64,000 nt of DNA, from contig CM001438.1 in the NCBI GenBank assembly GCA_000244995.1, positions 2,504,090-2,568,089 of the forward strand, written 5' to 3'. Position 1 is the first letter of the stretch. Each line of letters begins with the position of its first letter. Below, piece after piece: positions 35,054 through 46,151 of this stretch. The notes under the pieces are model-generated. The model had not been told where the DNA came from and made no database searches. It saw only the letters and a list, made by a program, of their open reading frames with translations. The stretch is from Burkholderiales bacterium JOSHI_001. Its GTDB lineage: Bacteria; Pseudomonadota; Gammaproteobacteria; Burkholderiales; Burkholderiaceae_C. The position numbers and the translations under genes were made by a program.

Positions 35054-36100
35054 TCAGGCCTGGGCGAATCCCCGGACCAGCTCACGCGTGAGCTGGGCGG
35101 CCGGCACCGCACGGCAGCCGCGCGTGTTCTGGCCTGCCCACAGCGGGCTGAAATCGCCACTGCCCCGGGCCTCGGCCCAGGCGCGCAGCGGCGCGATGGC
35201 GGCGGTGGCCAGCGGGAAGGCGGGCGCGGCGTCGCTCATGGCGCCCAGTTCGCGCATCAGGTGGTTGACGATGCCGCGTGCCGGCCGACCGGTGAACAGG
35301 CGCGTCAGCGCCGTGTGTGCTGCGCTGTCGCGCACCAGCGCCGCGCGGTGCACGGCGCTGGTGCTGCATTCGTTGCACAGCAGGTAGGCGGTGCCCACCT
35401 GCACGCCGGCCGCGCCCAGCGCCATGGCAGCGGCCACACCGGGCGCATCGGCGATGCCGCCGGCGGCGATCACCGGCACGTCCACCGCCTTCACCACCTG
35501 CGGCAGCAGCGCGAAGCTGCCCATCTGTTCGCTGAGGTCGTCGCTCAGGAAATGGCCGCGGTGCCCACCGGCTTCCAGGCCCTGCGCAATGACGGCGTCG
35601 GCGCCGTGCTGTACCAGCCAGCGCGCTTCGGCCACCGTGGTGGCACTGGCCAGCACTTTGGCGCCCCAGGCCTTCACCTGGGCCAGCAATTCGGGCGCGG
35701 GCAGGCCGAAATGAAAACTCAGCACCGCGGGCTTGAACTCGGCCAGCAAGCGCACAGCCTCGGCGCTGAAGGGCTGGCGCCCGGCTCCGGCGGGCAGGGC
35801 GTTCACATCCAGCCCCGCTTCGGCATAGAAGGGCGCCAGCGCCGCGCGCCAGGCGGCTTCACGCTCCGCCTCGGGCGTGGGCGGCGTGTGGCAGAAGAAA
35901 TTCACGTTGAACGGCGCCTTCGTGCCGGCCTGCAGTGCAACCAGCTCCGACCGCAGTTGCTCCAGCGTGAGCATGGCCGCCGGCAGCGAGCCCAGCGCGC
36001 CGGCTTCGCACACCGCCAGCGCCAGCGCATGGCCCTGGACGCCGGCCATGGGCGCCTGCACCAGCGGCCAGCGGGTGCCCAGCAACTGCTGCAGCGTCAT
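35054..36100 (-). CDS. Nitronate monooxygenase family flavoprotein
   Basis: This 348-residue FMN enzyme belongs to the 2-nitropropane dioxygenase / nitronate monooxygenase family. It starts with WPLVQAPMAGVQG, has the FMN segment VIAQGLEAGGHRG near residue 185, and VPVIAAGGIADAPGVAAAMALGAAGVQVGTA near residue 225. Family members oxidise alkyl nitronates. The start at 36100 overlaps the upstream gene stop by 4 bases. Confidence 0.9.
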   Translation of the reverse strand: MTLQQLLGTRWPLVQAPMAGVQGHALALAVCEAGALGSLPAAMLTLEQLRSELVALQAGTKAPFNVNFFCHTPPTPEAEREAAWRAALAPFYAEAGLDVNALPAGAGRQPFSAEAVRLLAEFKPAVLSFHFGLPAPELLAQVKAWGAKVLASATTVAEARWLVQHGADAVIAQGLEAGGHRGHFLSDDLSEQMGSFALLPQVVKAVDVPVIAAGGIADAPGVAAAMALGAAGVQVGTAYLLCNECSTSAVHRAALVRDSAAHTALTRLFTGRPARGIVNHLMRELGAMSDAAPAFPLATAAIAPLRAWAEARGSGDFSPLWAGQNTRGCRAVPAAQLTRELVRGFAQA

Positions 36101-36687
36101 CGCGGCCCCACAGCGCCTTCCACCGGCCAGGGGGTGCTGCCCAGCCGTTCCAGCCGCATTTCGAAGATGCGTTGCGGCGCCTGGCCCTCCACCAGGCGTT
36201 CGCCCACCTCGTCCCACACGCCGTCCTTCACCGTGGCGGTGTAGCGGATGGTGGCCGGGCCGGCAGGAACGCGCCAGACGAAGCCGTCGGGCTTCAGTTC
36301 GAAGGCGAAATCACCCTGGTGGCCCTGGGCGTGCGAGCGGAAGCGGTACTTCTTTTCTTCCGGGTCGAAGGACACCACCGCGAAGGCGTTGAACTTCACC
36401 GTGCCGTCGGGCGCGTGGCCGCGGCCTTCAATCAGGCGCAGCGTGCCGTCCAGGAAGGGCCCGACCCGCTCGGTCTGCGTCATCGCCAGCGACTGTCCGC
36501 CGGGCAGGAACAGGCGGGCCGGGCCGCGCCAGGTGCCGTCCAGAAAGGCCAGCGGGGCGATGGCCTGGCGCTGGGCCTGCATCAGGGCGGCGCCGTCCGG
36601 TGGGCCGGCGCTGTGGCCCGGCAGGGGCAGGGCCCAGGCCAGCAGAAAGGGAAGGGCCGACAGTTTGGAAGCGGGGCTTCGGTGCAT
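36097..36687 (-). CDS. Exported DUF1579-like (lipocalin-like) protein
   Basis: This 196-residue protein has a signal sequence (LSALPFLLAWALPLPGHSAG) and a beta-rich domain beginning FLDGTWRGPARLFLPGG. Strands such as FNAFAVVSFDPEEKKYRFRSHAQG and TIRYTATVKDGVWDEVGE resemble DUF1579-type lipocalin-like folds. The function is unknown. It is translationally coupled (ATGA) to the nitronate monooxygenase gene. Confidence 0.7.
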   Translation of the reverse strand: MHRSPASKLSALPFLLAWALPLPGHSAGPPDGAALMQAQRQAIAPLAFLDGTWRGPARLFLPGGQSLAMTQTERVGPFLDGTLRLIEGRGHAPDGTVKFNAFAVVSFDPEEKKYRFRSHAQGHQGDFAFELKPDGFVWRVPAGPATIRYTATVKDGVWDEVGERLVEGQAPQRIFEMRLERLGSTPWPVEGAVGPR

Positions 36688-36744
36688 GGGCGGTTTCAGG
36701 CGTGGCCAGCCGGCTTGGCTGCCGCGCCAGTCTATCGCCCGAGG

Positions 36745-38100
36745 CTAGAAGCTCAGCACCTGCCAGCCCTGGTGGGCCACCGCGGGCACCACGGCCTGCC
36801 ACTGCGCCCGCGCGTGCTCGGCCTGGGCGCGGCTGACGAAGGGCCACCACACCACCAGCCAGCGGCCCTGCAGCGGCATCACCTCCAGGTGGGTGGCGGT
36901 GGCGTGGGGCTCCAGGCTGACCAGGTCGCGCAAGTTGGCCAGGTCGTGCTCGGCCAGGGCCTTGGTGGCCGCCGGCCGGCTGGCCAGCGCGAACAGGTCC
37001 AGCGGATGGTCGCGGCTGCGCGGCGCGGTGGCGGACGCCGCATCGGCCAGCGCGCGCGGGGCGATCAGCGGCGCGGGTCGGGCGTGCAGGCTGGGTGGGG
37101 CCGAAGCGGCGGACGTCGCGGGTGGTTTCACCGGTGCGGCGTCGGCGGGTTGTGCCGTCGCGGTGTGGTCTTCGGTGGCGGCGGGGACAGGAGGGTGGTG
37201 GGCGCCGGTGCCGACCGCCGACGCCGCGTGCGCGCTGGCTGTGGCAGGGGCCGCGTGCTCGTCTTGTGCCGGAACCGCTGCGGACGCGCCCGACGCCGCC
37301 ACCGCTGGGGCTGGCGCTGCGGCGGCGGCAGGCGCCGACGCCGCGGGGGGTGCCGGCTTGGCATGCGCCACCTGCGCCGCACTGGCTGCGGCGGACGCGG
37401 CAGACGCCGCTGCTGGGTGCGCAACCGGCCGCAGCCACCAGGCCAGGCCACCCACCACCGCGGCCAGCACCAAGGCCGTGGCGCCGGCACCGGCGGCCAT
37501 GCGCTGGGGCGACCAGCGCCAGTGCCTGGGGCCGATCACCGGGCCGGCGTCGCCGGGTGCCAGCAGCAGGCGCAGGCGGCGCCCGTCGGCTTCAATGGCG
37601 GCGGTGATCAGGTAGCGCTGATCCGGCGCGTCCGCGGCCGGCTTTGCGCCCAGGCCCACGTCGCGCTGCGGCCAGGCGCGGCTGCCGGGGCGTTGGGCGG
37701 TGGCATGGCGGGCGGCAAAACGGCGCAAGCGACGCAGCGGCAGCGCGTCCGCGAAGCGCTCGTCAAAGGCCGGTTGCGGCCCCTTCTTGCCCTGGGGCAC
37801 GAAAGGCAGGGCCACCACGCCCACGCTTTGCACCTGCTCGGCGCGGATGCGGCGAGCCAGCCGGTGCCGGTTGTGCCAGGCCAGCACGCGCAGCACCACG
37901 GCCTGGGCCAGGCTGTCGTCGGCGGCGGGCAGGGCTTCGCCGGGGTGGTGCACTTCGTCCTCGGGCCGCAGCGTGGGCACCACGCTGGGCGGGCCGCCAT
38001 GGCGCTCGGGCAGCACCAGGGTGTCCGCCGGCGTGGCCGTGGGGGGCGGCGCGGCGTCGGTGACGGCGTCGGAGGCGGTGATGGGGTCGCTCGCTTGCAT
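36745..38100 (-). CDS. Single-pass membrane protein with Ala/Pro-rich periplasmic linker, unknown function
   Basis: This 451-residue protein has a cytoplasmic N-terminal part of about 200 residues (LRVLAWHNRHRLARRI and LRRLRRFAARHA), one membrane helix (ATALVLAAVVGGLAWWL), about 140 residues rich in Ala and Pro, and a compact C-terminal domain (LANLRDLVSLEPHATATHLEVMPLQGRWLVVWWPF). The overall plan resembles proteins with a periplasmic SPOR-like or sensing domain, but no family is recognised. The start at 38100 (MQASDPITAS) is preferred over ATG at 38139. Confidence 0.7.
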   Translation of the reverse strand: MQASDPITASDAVTDAAPPPTATPADTLVLPERHGGPPSVVPTLRPEDEVHHPGEALPAADDSLAQAVVLRVLAWHNRHRLARRIRAEQVQSVGVVALPFVPQGKKGPQPAFDERFADALPLRRLRRFAARHATAQRPGSRAWPQRDVGLGAKPAADAPDQRYLITAAIEADGRRLRLLLAPGDAGPVIGPRHWRWSPQRMAAGAGATALVLAAVVGGLAWWLRPVAHPAAASAASAAASAAQVAHAKPAPPAASAPAAAAAPAPAVAASGASAAVPAQDEHAAPATASAHAASAVGTGAHHPPVPAATEDHTATAQPADAAPVKPPATSAASAPPSLHARPAPLIAPRALADAASATAPRSRDHPLDLFALASRPAATKALAEHDLANLRDLVSLEPHATATHLEVMPLQGRWLVVWWPFVSRAQAEHARAQWQAVVPAVAHQGWQVLSF

Positions 38101-38148
38101 GGGCTTCTCTGCCGCATATCGGCAAAGCGCCCTTGGCACTTGAGCGTT

Positions 38149-39195
38149 TCAGCGCGGTGACGCCTTCAGGGCCGCGGCGCATTCACGCACCAGGGCCGGG
38201 CCGCGGTAGATGAGCCCGGTGTAGACCTGCACCAGGTCGGCCCCGGCGGCGATCTTGGCGCGGGCGTCCTCGCCGCTCATCACGCCGCCCACACCGATGA
38301 TGGGAAAGCCCGGGCCCAGCGCGCTGCGCAGCGCGCGGATCACCTTGTTGCTGGCTTCGCGCACCGGCGCGCCGGACAGGCCGCCAGTTTCGTCGGCATG
38401 GGGCAGGCCGGCCACCGCGTCGCGCGAGATGGTGGTGTTGGTGGCGATGACGCCATCCATGTGGTTCTTCTGCAGCGTGGCGGCGATCACCTGCACCTGG
38501 GTTTCGTCCAGGTCGGGGGCGATCTTGAGGAACATGGGCACCGTGCGGCCATGGCGTGCCTTCAGCGCTTCACGGCGCTGGTTCAGGGCGCCCAGCAGCG
38601 CATCCAGCGCTTCGTCGCTTTGCAATGCGCGCAGGTTCTTGGTGTTGGGGCTGGAGATGTTCACGGTGACGTAGTCGGCATGCGGGTACACACCGTCCAG
38701 CGCCAGCAGGTAGTCGTCCACCGCGCTTTCGATCGGCGTGACCGCGTTCTTGCCGATGTTCAGGCCCAGCACCCCACCGTCGGCACGGAAGCGCCGCGCG
38801 CGCTGCACGTTGGCCAGGAAGGCGGCCAGGCCTTCGTTGTTGAAACCCAGGCGGTTGATCAGCGCATTCGCCTCGGGCAGGCGGAACATCCGTGGCTTGG
38901 GGTTGCCGGGCTGGGGCTGGGGCGTGACCGTGCCCACCTCGATGAAGCCGAAGCCCATGTCGCCCAGGCCGTCGATGCAGCGGCCGTTCTTGTCCAGCCC
39001 CGCGGCCAGGCCGATGCGGTTGGGAAATTTCAGACCTGCGACGGTGACGGGGTCGGCGATGCGGCGCTCGCGCCACAGGCGCCGCGCGGGGGTGTGCTGC
39101 AGGGCCGCGATGCTGTCGAGCGTGAGTTCGTGGGCGCGTTCGGCGTCCAGCCCGAACAGGAAGCTGCGCGCCAGGGAGTAGGGTGCCAAAGCCAT
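38149..39195 (-). CDS. pyrD: Dihydroorotate dehydrogenase (quinone), class 2
   Basis: This 348-residue FMN enzyme oxidises dihydroorotate to orotate in pyrimidine synthesis, passing electrons to quinone at the membrane. It has the class 2 N-terminal helix ([24 protein letters not shown]), [29 protein letters not shown], the catalytic Ser in [12 protein letters not shown] and [13 protein letters not shown]. The start is at 39195. It is divergent from rpiA with only 54 bases between the two start codons. Confidence 0.96.
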   Translation of the reverse strand: MALAPYSLARSFLFGLDAERAHELTLDSIAALQHTPARRLWRERRIADPVTVAGLKFPNRIGLAAGLDKNGRCIDGLGDMGFGFIEVGTVTPQPQPGNPKPRMFRLPEANALINRLGFNNEGLAAFLANVQRARRFRADGGVLGLNIGKNAVTPIESAVDDYLLALDGVYPHADYVTVNISSPNTKNLRALQSDEALDALLGALNQRREALKARHGRTVPMFLKIAPDLDETQVQVIAATLQKNHMDGVIATNTTISRDAVAGLPHADETGGLSGAPVREASNKVIRALRSALGPGFPIIGVGGVMSGEDARAKIAAGADLVQVYTGLIYRGPALVRECAAALKASPR

Positions 39196-39249
39196 AATCC
39201 GCAGATTGTCGCCCAGGCCCCTGGGCGTACTTTTTTCGAGCACAGGCGA

Positions 39250-39915
39250 ATGAACCAAGACGAACTCAAGGCCCTGGTGGGCCGCGCCGCCCTGGACCAC
39301 GTGGTGCCCGGCAGCGTGGTGGGCGTGGGCACCGGCAGCACGGTGAACTGCTTCATCGACGCGCTGGCCGGCATGAAGGACCGCATCGCCGGCGCCGTGT
39401 CCAGTTCGGACAAGAGCACCCAGCGGCTTCAAGCCCTCGGCATCCGCGTGCTGGACGCGGGCCAGGTGCAGCGCATCCCGGTGTACATCGACGGTGCCGA
39501 CGAGATCGACGGCCGCGGCAACATGATCAAGGGCGGCGGTGCCGCGCTCACGCGCGAGAAGATCGTGGCCGACCTGGCCGAGCGCTTTGTCTGCATTGCC
39601 GATGCCAGCAAGCGCGTGGACGTGCTGGGTGCCTTTGCCTTGCCGGTGGAGGTGATCGCGATGGCGGCGCCGCAGGTGGCGCGCCGTTTCGCTGAACAGT
39701 TCGGCGGCACGGCCACGCTGCGCGCCGGTGTGCTCACCGACAACGGCCACCCCTTGCTGGACGTGAAGGGCTTGTCGATCACCGACCCGCTGGCGATGGA
39801 GACCGAAGTGAACCAGTGGCCCGGCGTGGTGTGCGTGGGCATCTTCGCCCGCCACCGCGCCAGCGTGTGCCTGCTGGGCACGCCGCAAGGCGTGCAGACC
39901 CTGCGCTACGACTGA
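39250..39915 (+). CDS. rpiA: Ribose-5-phosphate isomerase A
   Basis: This 221-residue enzyme interconverts ribose 5-phosphate and ribulose 5-phosphate. Family motifs are [41 protein letters not shown] and [12 protein letters not shown]. The start ATG at 39250 gives [10 protein letters not shown]. Its last 10 bases overlap the end of the convergent mnmC gene. Confidence 0.96.
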   Translation: MNQDELKALVGRAALDHVVPGSVVGVGTGSTVNCFIDALAGMKDRIAGAVSSSDKSTQRLQALGIRVLDAGQVQRIPVYIDGADEIDGRGNMIKGGGAALTREKIVADLAERFVCIADASKRVDVLGAFALPVEVIAMAAPQVARRFAEQFGGTATLRAGVLTDNGHPLLDVKGLSITDPLAMETEVNQWPGVVCVGIFARHRASVCLLGTPQGVQTLRYD

Positions 39916-41786
39916 CGCGCCGCCCGCGCCGCCCGCGCGGTGAACCGCGCCACGTCCACCGCGTCCAGCAGGGCGGACGCCAGCGGCACCGGCGCGCCGC
40001 TGATCCAACTGGCCAGCACTTGCGCGCCCAGCAGGCTTTGCGCGATGCCGCGCGAGCCGAGCGCGGTGTGCACGTACAGGCCGGGCACGCGCGGCAGGCG
40101 CCGCGGCTGGTCCAGGCGCGCCGACCCTGCGGTGGCTGCGGGAACCGGGCCCAGCAGCGGCAGCCGGTCCGGCGCCAGCAGGCGCCAGCCGACACGGCCG
40201 GGCAGGGTGGCGGCATCGACGCCCGCCAACGGCCAGCCGGTGAGTTGGGCCAGGCGGTCCAGGTTGATGCGGTGGTCGGCTTCGCGCACGGTGCAGTCGT
40301 CGTCGCCGTCTTGGGTGGTGGCGCCACACAGCAGCGTGCCGTCGGGCAGGCTGAGGGCGTAGCCGGCGCCGGCCAGCGGACGGGCCAGTTGGCCGCCGGG
40401 CGAGCTCGATGGTGGCAGCAGGCTCACCTGCCCCCTTGCGCGCTGCGTCGCCGGCCAGGCGTTGCCGCAGAAGGGCGCAGCCAGGCGCGCCGCGTCGTGC
40501 GCGTTGGCCAGCACCAGCACGTCGGCCTGGTAACTGTCGCCGCCGGCCACCTCGGCCTGCCAGGCGCCGCCGCGCGGTGCCACCTGTTGCACGGGGGCGT
40601 TGAAGTGGCAGCGGATGCCCTCGCCTTGCAGCAAGAGGGCTGTGAGCGCGGCCGGGCTGACCCAGCCGCCACCCGGGTAGAACCAGCCGGGTGCCGCGCC
40701 CGGCAGATCACCCAGGCCCGCCAAGGCCCTGGCCGCAGCACCGTCCAGCGCCTGCACATGGTCGGCAGGCAGGCCCGCGCGGGCCAGGCGTTCCTGCATG
40801 ACCACGAGGTCCAGCGCTGGCTCCAGCCGCAGCAGTCCGTCCACGGCGCCTGGCAGCTGGCCGGTCTTCACGAGCGGGCGCAGCGTTCTTTCAGCCAGCA
40901 GGGCACAGGCCCGGAACCAGCGTGCGTGCGGGGCATCGCCCGCATGCACGACGCCATGGAACAGGCCGCCGGCGTTGCCCGATGTGCGCTGGGCTGGTCC
41001 GGGCGCAGCGTCCAGCACGGTGCAGGCCACGCCCTGGGCTGCCAGCGCGTGGGCCGTGGCCGCGCCAGCCAGGCCGGCGCCAATGACGATGGCGCTGCGG
41101 CATGGCGCGGCGGCCTGGCGCCCGGGAGGCGGTGCGGCCTGGAAGCGGGGGGCGAAACGGCCTGTGGTGAATGCCGCGTGGTCCGGGTGGCCGGGCACCT
41201 CCCGCAAGTCGAAACCGTCTCGCGCCAGTTGCTCGCGCAGCGATGCGTCGGTGTTGTGCGCCAACAGCGTGGCGCCTGGAGCGGCCAGGCGCGCCAGGCG
41301 CGGCGCCCGCCCGGGCGGTTTGTCCCGCAGGCACAACGCGTCCACCTGGGCCACCCATTGCGGCAGCATCGTGGCCGCATCGCCACGGGCCAGCAACAGG
41401 GTCACGCGGCCGGCGTCCAGCACCAGGCGATGGATGTCGGGCGTGGCCGGTGGCCAGGCGGCCAGCAACTCGTCGGCCAGCGCGGCCCAGGCTGAACCCG
41501 TGTGGGCGCGCTGCAGCGTTTCACCTGTGCAAGGCGGCTGGGTGTCCATGGCCAGGAACCACAGCCGCGCGGGCCGCTGCGGGTCGTCACGCCAGGCCGC
41601 CCAGGTCGCCAGGAAGTTGTGGCCGGTGTCGAAGCCGGTGTCCAGCACCACGAAGCGCGCGCGGCCGCGCCAGCGTAGCGGCAGTTCCAGGCTGGCCAGG
41701 AACTGCTGCGGGGCCAGGGCTGGCGCTTCGTTCAAGGGCCGCCCCATGACAAAGGGCACCCGGAGGTGCCCTTGTGCGTGCGGCAT
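39906..41786 (-). CDS. mnmC: MnmC-type tRNA U34 modification enzyme with a degenerate methyltransferase half
   Basis: This 626-residue protein matches MnmC, which completes mnm5s2U in tRNA wobble positions. The FAD oxidoreductase half (residues about 230-610) is canonical: [38 protein letters not shown], and [24 protein letters not shown]. The N-terminal methyltransferase half keeps [19 protein letters not shown] but lacks the usual start (PYSPRFGD). It reads [17 protein letters not shown] where DGFAPxRNPxLW is expected. The start may be 41786 or 41747; a hairpin lies between them. Confidence 0.85.
   Translation of the reverse strand: MPHAQGHLRVPFVMGRPLNEAPALAPQQFLASLELPLRWRGRARFVVLDTGFDTGHNFLATWAAWRDDPQRPARLWFLAMDTQPPCTGETLQRAHTGSAWAALADELLAAWPPATPDIHRLVLDAGRVTLLLARGDAATMLPQWVAQVDALCLRDKPPGRAPRLARLAAPGATLLAHNTDASLREQLARDGFDLREVPGHPDHAAFTTGRFAPRFQAAPPPGRQAAAPCRSAIVIGAGLAGAATAHALAAQGVACTVLDAAPGPAQRTSGNAGGLFHGVVHAGDAPHARWFRACALLAERTLRPLVKTGQLPGAVDGLLRLEPALDLVVMQERLARAGLPADHVQALDGAAARALAGLGDLPGAAPGWFYPGGGWVSPAALTALLLQGEGIRCHFNAPVQQVAPRGGAWQAEVAGGDSYQADVLVLANAHDAARLAAPFCGNAWPATQRARGQVSLLPPSSSPGGQLARPLAGAGYALSLPDGTLLCGATTQDGDDDCTVREADHRINLDRLAQLTGWPLAGVDAATLPGRVGWRLLAPDRLPLLGPVPAATAGSARLDQPRRLPRVPGLYVHTALGSRGIAQSLLGAQVLASWISGAPVPLASALLDAVDVARFTARAARAARQS
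41751..41773 (-). terminator. Hairpin after efp, possible weak terminator
   Basis: On the minus strand GGGCACC and GGTGCCC form a 7-bp stem with loop TCCG, followed by TTTGTC. It lies about 45 bases after the efp stop, at or within the start of mnmC. The T-run is short, so it may only attenuate. Confidence 0.5.
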
Positions 41787-41816
41787 GCGGTGGGCATGCT
41801 CAGCCAGAGTGGCGCG

Positions 41817-42371
41817 TCAGACGCGCTTGCGGTATTCGTGCGTGCGGGTGTCGATTTCGATCTTGTCGCCCTGGGCCACGAAGATGGGCACCGGGATCTC
41901 GAAGCCGGTGGCGATCTTGGCCGGCTTGAGCACCTTGCCGGACGTGTCACCCTTGACCGCGGGTTCGGTCCAGGTCACTTCGCGCACCACGCTGGTGGGC
42001 ATTTCCACCGAGATGGCCTTGCCGTCGTAGAACACCACTTCCACCTTCATGCCGTCTTCCAGGTACTGGATGGCGTCGCCCATGTTTTCGGACTCGATGT
42101 CGAACTGGTTGTACTCGTCGTCCATGAAGACGTACATCGGGTCGGCGAAGTAGGAGTAGGTGCACTCCTTGTGTTCCAGGATCACCTGGTCCATCTTGTC
42201 GTCGGCCTTGAACACCACTTCGGCGCCGGAGGCGTTCAGCAGGTTCTTCATCTTCATGCGCACGGTGGCGGCACCGCGACCGCCGCGGCTGTATTCGGTC
42301 TTCAGCACGACCATCGGGTCCTTGCCTTGCATGATGACGTTACCGGCGCGGATTTCCTGGGCGAGTTTCAT
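41817..42371 (-). CDS. efp: Elongation factor P, arginine-32 type
   Basis: This 184-residue protein is EF-P, which rescues ribosomes stalled at polyproline. It starts [18 protein letters not shown]. The modification loop reads [13 protein letters not shown], placing Arg at position 32. That is the residue rhamnosylated by EarP in beta- and gammaproteobacteria that lack the lysyl pathway. earP is the next gene upstream, which fits. A minus-strand TAGAAT at 42459-42464 may be its -10. Confidence 0.96.
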   Translation of the reverse strand: MKLAQEIRAGNVIMQGKDPMVVLKTEYSRGGRGAATVRMKMKNLLNASGAEVVFKADDKMDQVILEHKECTYSYFADPMYVFMDDEYNQFDIESENMGDAIQYLEDGMKVEVVFYDGKAISVEMPTSVVREVTWTEPAVKGDTSGKVLKPAKIATGFEIPVPIFVAQGDKIEIDTRTHEYRKRV

Positions 42372-42463
42372 GGCGTGTTTCCAGCAAAGGGGGTGCGCGC
42401 ACGGGGGTACGGATGTGGCTGCCCGGCGTTCGGGCGGCGCTTGTACGCGCAAAGCCCTAGATT

Positions 42464-43579
42464 CTAGCCGGCTTCGGCGGGCCGCCCGGATTGCGCCAGC
42501 ACAAAGGCCAGCAACTGCGTCACGAGATCGTCCTGGGCCAGCAACTGGCCGCGCCAGGCTTGGGCCTGGGTTCGCCAGCCCCTGCCACGGGGCAGGGCCG
42601 GTGCCAGGCCCGCTGGCGCCAGGCCGTTCCAGGTCCGCCACACCGCCGTCACCGGGCCCGCCACGCGGGCCGGGGCACCGGCCAGGAATCGGTCCAGGAA
42701 GGCTTGCAGCTTGCTCACGTGGGCGCCATCGTCCTGCGGGTAGATCTGCCAGACAAAGGGTGCCCCGGCCCACTGGGCGCGGACAAAGGAATCTTCACCC
42801 CGCACGAAGTTCAGGTCGGCGCACCACAGAGCGCGGTCGAAGTCGGCCTGCGTCAGCCAGGGCAGGGCGACGGCACGCAGCGATCCGCTTCGCAGTCCGG
42901 CGCCCAGCAACCGCTGCACCTGGTGGCTGGCCGCGCCCTGCGCCGCAAGCAGCAGCCGGGGCGGCCCCATGGCCAGGGCCTGCAACAGGGCCGGCAAGGC
43001 CGGGTTGTCGTAGCAGAACAGGGTGACGACCTCTTCGCCCGGCAGGCGGGCCCAGCCTTGCTGTACCAGCCAGGCGTCGCGGTCGAAGGCTTCGCACGCC
43101 GCGATCAGGCCAGGTTCGCGCAACAGGCCGCCGGTATGGGGCGTGAAGCCGGGGTAGAAGAAGTGCTTGAGCAAGCCGCGTCCCGGGCCGGCCATCTGCG
43201 GCGACGGCAGGCCGTGGCAGCGTTCCACATAGCCCTCGGCGCTGAGGTATTCCAGGTTGACCCAGGCCGGCGCGGGCCTTTGCGCGGCCATGGCCTGCAC
43301 GAAAGCCGGTGGCGGGTCGCAGCCGAAGGCCTCGACCACCGCGTCGCCGGGCTCCACCACGGGCGGCGTGCTGGTCCAGGGGATCACCTGCACGCCCGGG
43401 GCGCCTGCGGGCGCGATGTGACCCAGCGGCGCCGGCTCGTCGATCCACAGTCGCACCGTCTGCCCGCGCGCGGCCAGGTCCGCCGCCAGGCGCCAGCACA
43501 CGCCGGCATCGCCCAGGTTGTCGATGACGCGGCAGAACAGGTCCCAGCGCAGGGTGGGTGCAGGTGGCGTTGGGCGCAT
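42464..43579 (-). CDS. earP: EF-P arginine rhamnosyltransferase EarP
   Basis: This 371-residue GT-B type glycosyltransferase transfers rhamnose from dTDP-rhamnose to EF-P Arg32. The family start [28 protein letters not shown] and the C-terminal nucleotide-sugar motif [31 protein letters not shown] are clear. [19 protein letters not shown] lies in the middle. The start is taken as 43579; an ATG at 43588 is also in frame. It sits directly upstream of efp and is divergent from uvrC with only 34 bases between starts. Confidence 0.96.
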   Translation of the reverse strand: MRPTPPAPTLRWDLFCRVIDNLGDAGVCWRLAADLAARGQTVRLWIDEPAPLGHIAPAGAPGVQVIPWTSTPPVVEPGDAVVEAFGCDPPPAFVQAMAAQRPAPAWVNLEYLSAEGYVERCHGLPSPQMAGPGRGLLKHFFYPGFTPHTGGLLREPGLIAACEAFDRDAWLVQQGWARLPGEEVVTLFCYDNPALPALLQALAMGPPRLLLAAQGAASHQVQRLLGAGLRSGSLRAVALPWLTQADFDRALWCADLNFVRGEDSFVRAQWAGAPFVWQIYPQDDGAHVSKLQAFLDRFLAGAPARVAGPVTAVWRTWNGLAPAGLAPALPRGRGWRTQAQAWRGQLLAQDDLVTQLLAFVLAQSGRPAEAG

Positions 43580-43613
43580 GGCGGGCATTATCGAAGCGGC
43601 ACAATGCGCCGCG

Positions 43614-45572
43614 ATGAGCGAGGAGCCCCCACCCACCCGCCCCGAACCCGTGCCCGCACCCGAGAGCGACGCGGTGCGCGAACGCCTGCTGGCGGAAGTG
43701 GCCGCGCTGCCGGTGCTGCCCGGCGTGTACCGCTACTTCGACGCCCAGGGCAACCTGCTGTACGTGGGCAAGGCGCGGCAACTGAAGAAGCGCGTGTCCA
43801 GCTACTTCCAGAAGGACCACGGCGGCACCCGCATCGGGCTGATGGTGGCGCGCATCGTGCGCATGGAAACCACCGTGGTGCGCAGCGAGGCCGAAGCCCT
43901 GCTGCTGGAAAACAACCTCATCAAGTCGCTGAACCCCAAGTTCAACATCCTGTTCCGCGACGACAAGAGCTACCCCTACCTGAAGCTCGTCACGCACGCC
44001 TTCCCGCGCCTGGCCTACTACCGCGGTGCGGTGGACCGCAAGCACAGCTACTTCGGTCCCTACCCGGGCGCCTGGGCGGTGAAGGAAACCATTCAGTTGT
44101 TGCAGAAGGTGTTCCGCCTGCGCACCTGCGAAGACACGGTGTTTGCCAACCGCTCGCGGCCCTGCCTGCTGTACCAGATCCGCCGCTGCTCGGGCCCCTG
44201 CGTGGGCCTGGTCAGCCCGGCCGATTACGCGCGCGATGTGGACGAGGCCAAGACCTTCCTGCTGGGCGATTCCGACGGCGTGATCGGTTCGCTGCAACAG
44301 CGCATGCAGGCGCTGTCCGATGCGCTGGAGTTCGAGCGCGCCGCCCAGGTGCGCGACCAGATCGCCGCGCTGTCGCGCGTGCTGCACCAGCAGAGCATGG
44401 ACGAAAGCAGCCTGTCGGCGCGCGAGCGCGATGTGGACATCCTGGCCGTGCGGGTGCAAGGCGGTCGCGCCTGCGTGAACCTGGCCATGGTGCGAGGTGG
44501 CCGCCACCTGGGCGACCGCGCTTATTTTCCGGCCCACGTGGAAGAGGCCACCGCGGTGGCGCTGGAACAGGCCGATGAACTGGAGTCCGCCGAAGCCAGC
44601 GAGCGCCTCACGCCCGAGCAGCAGGTGCTGGAAGCCTTCATCGCCCAGCATTACCTGGAACACGCGCCGCCGCCCGCGCTGGTGACCAGCCACGCGGTGG
44701 ACCGCAGCCTGCTGGCCGCCTTGGGCCAGCAGACCGGCGTGAAGATGGCCGCCCAGCACCAGCCGCGTGAACAGCGTCGGCTGTGGCTGGAGATGGCGGT
44801 CAAAGGCTGTGAGCTGGCGCTGGCGCGGCTGCTCGCCGAAGAAGGCTCGCAGCGCGAACGCACCCGCGCGCTGGTGGACGCGCTGGACCTGGGCGTGGAC
44901 AACCTGGACACATTTCGTATCGAGTGTTTTGACATCAGCCACACGGCCGGTGAGGCCACCCAGGCATCGTGCGTGGTCTATGAAAACCACGCGATGCGCA
45001 ACGCCGAGTACCGACGCTTCAACATCACCGACATCACCGGTGGCGATGACTACGCCGCCATGCGCCAGGTGCTGACGCGCCGTTATGCCAAGCTGGCCGA
45101 GGCCGCCGCCACCGGTGCCGCCCGCCTGCCGGACCTTGTGCTGGTGGACGGCGGCCGTGGCCAGGTGGCCATGGCGCGCGAGGTGTTCGAGGAACTGGGC
45201 CTGGACCTGGCCTTGATCGCCGGGGTTGAGAAAGGCGAAGGCCGCAAGGTGGGCCTGGAAGAACTGGTGTTTGCCGACGGCCGGCCCAAGGTGCATTTGG
45301 GCCATGACTCGGCCGCGCTGATGCTGGTGGCGCAAATTCGCGACGAGGCGCATCGCTTTGCCATCACCGGCATGCGCGCCCGGCGTGCCAAGGTGCGCAC
45401 TTCGGGCAGCAAGCTGGAAGACGTGCCCGGCGTGGGCCCGAAAAAGCGGGCCAAACTGCTGCAGCGTTTTGGCGGCGTGCGTGGTGTCACGGCCGCCAGC
45501 GTGGACGACCTCGTCGGCGTGGACGGGATTTCAAGAGAACTGGCAGAGGAGATCTATCGTGTCCTGCACTGA
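43614..45572 (+). CDS. uvrC: Excinuclease ABC subunit UvrC
   Basis: This 652-residue nuclease makes both incisions in UvrABC nucleotide excision repair. The N-terminal GIY-YIG domain is visible ([27 protein letters not shown]). Then come the Cys-containing block ([15 protein letters not shown]), the UVR motif ([24 protein letters not shown]), the RNase H-like domain ([25 protein letters not shown]) and the C-terminal helix-hairpin-helix pair ([21 protein letters not shown]). The start at 43614 ([10 protein letters not shown]) is chosen because upstream codons enter the divergent earP. Confidence 0.96.
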   Translation: MSEEPPPTRPEPVPAPESDAVRERLLAEVAALPVLPGVYRYFDAQGNLLYVGKARQLKKRVSSYFQKDHGGTRIGLMVARIVRMETTVVRSEAEALLLENNLIKSLNPKFNILFRDDKSYPYLKLVTHAFPRLAYYRGAVDRKHSYFGPYPGAWAVKETIQLLQKVFRLRTCEDTVFANRSRPCLLYQIRRCSGPCVGLVSPADYARDVDEAKTFLLGDSDGVIGSLQQRMQALSDALEFERAAQVRDQIAALSRVLHQQSMDESSLSARERDVDILAVRVQGGRACVNLAMVRGGRHLGDRAYFPAHVEEATAVALEQADELESAEASERLTPEQQVLEAFIAQHYLEHAPPPALVTSHAVDRSLLAALGQQTGVKMAAQHQPREQRRLWLEMAVKGCELALARLLAEEGSQRERTRALVDALDLGVDNLDTFRIECFDISHTAGEATQASCVVYENHAMRNAEYRRFNITDITGGDDYAAMRQVLTRRYAKLAEAAATGAARLPDLVLVDGGRGQVAMAREVFEELGLDLALIAGVEKGEGRKVGLEELVFADGRPKVHLGHDSAALMLVAQIRDEAHRFAITGMRARRAKVRTSGSKLEDVPGVGPKKRAKLLQRFGGVRGVTAASVDDLVGVDGISRELAEEIYRVLH

Positions 45573-46092
45573 AACGCCGCGCGCGGCCTTCCCGAACCGG
45601 TGCCCCGTGGCGCTGGCCTGCTGGGCCACCCTGGCCGGCCTGGTGGCGGTGGCGGGTTGTGCCCACCGGCAGGAGCCGGCGCCGGTGGTGAGCCCGGGCG
45701 TCCGGCCCGCCGCCGCGCCCAACCCGATGATGCCCACGCCAGCCGCCCCGGCCCGCGCCGCCACCACGCGCAACTGGGACGAATGGCAACGCCAGGCCGC
45801 CCAACGCATCGTGCAGGCCAACCCCAACGGCAGCTACATGGGCGACGTCAAGCAGCCGCTGCTGGCCATTCCCGTGCTGGAGGTGGAACTGCATGGCGAC
45901 GGCAGCATCCGCAACATCGTGGTGTCGCGCAGGCCGGGCCAGGCGCCCGAGACCCTGCAGATGGCCATCGACGCGGTGCGCCGTGCCGAGCCCTTCGCGC
46001 CGGTGTCGCACCTGCCGCGCCCCTGGAAGTACACCGAGGTCTTCCTGTTCAACGACCAACGCCGCTTCAAGCCGCGCACGCTGGACGATTGA
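45559..46092 (+). CDS. Putative lipoprotein with TonB-C-like domain
   Basis: This 177-residue protein starts at GTG 45559, overlapping uvrC by 14 bases, with AGAGGAGA at good spacing. The N-terminal hydrophobic segment ends in the lipobox-like VAVAGC, so it is probably a lipoprotein. After a Pro/Ala-rich linker, the C-terminal domain ([45 protein letters not shown]) resembles TonB C-terminal folds. It may act as a periplasmic energy-transfer or scaffold protein; the function is unknown. Confidence 0.78.
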   Translation: MSCTETPRAAFPNRCPVALACWATLAGLVAVAGCAHRQEPAPVVSPGVRPAAAPNPMMPTPAAPARAATTRNWDEWQRQAAQRIVQANPNGSYMGDVKQPLLAIPVLEVELHGDGSIRNIVVSRRPGQAPETLQMAIDAVRRAEPFAPVSHLPRPWKYTEVFLFNDQRRFKPRTLDD

Positions 46093-46151
46093 TCGCGGCC
46101 GCGCGCACCTGAGCACCGGGGCGCGCTGCAAAAGGCCGGCACAATCGGCCC

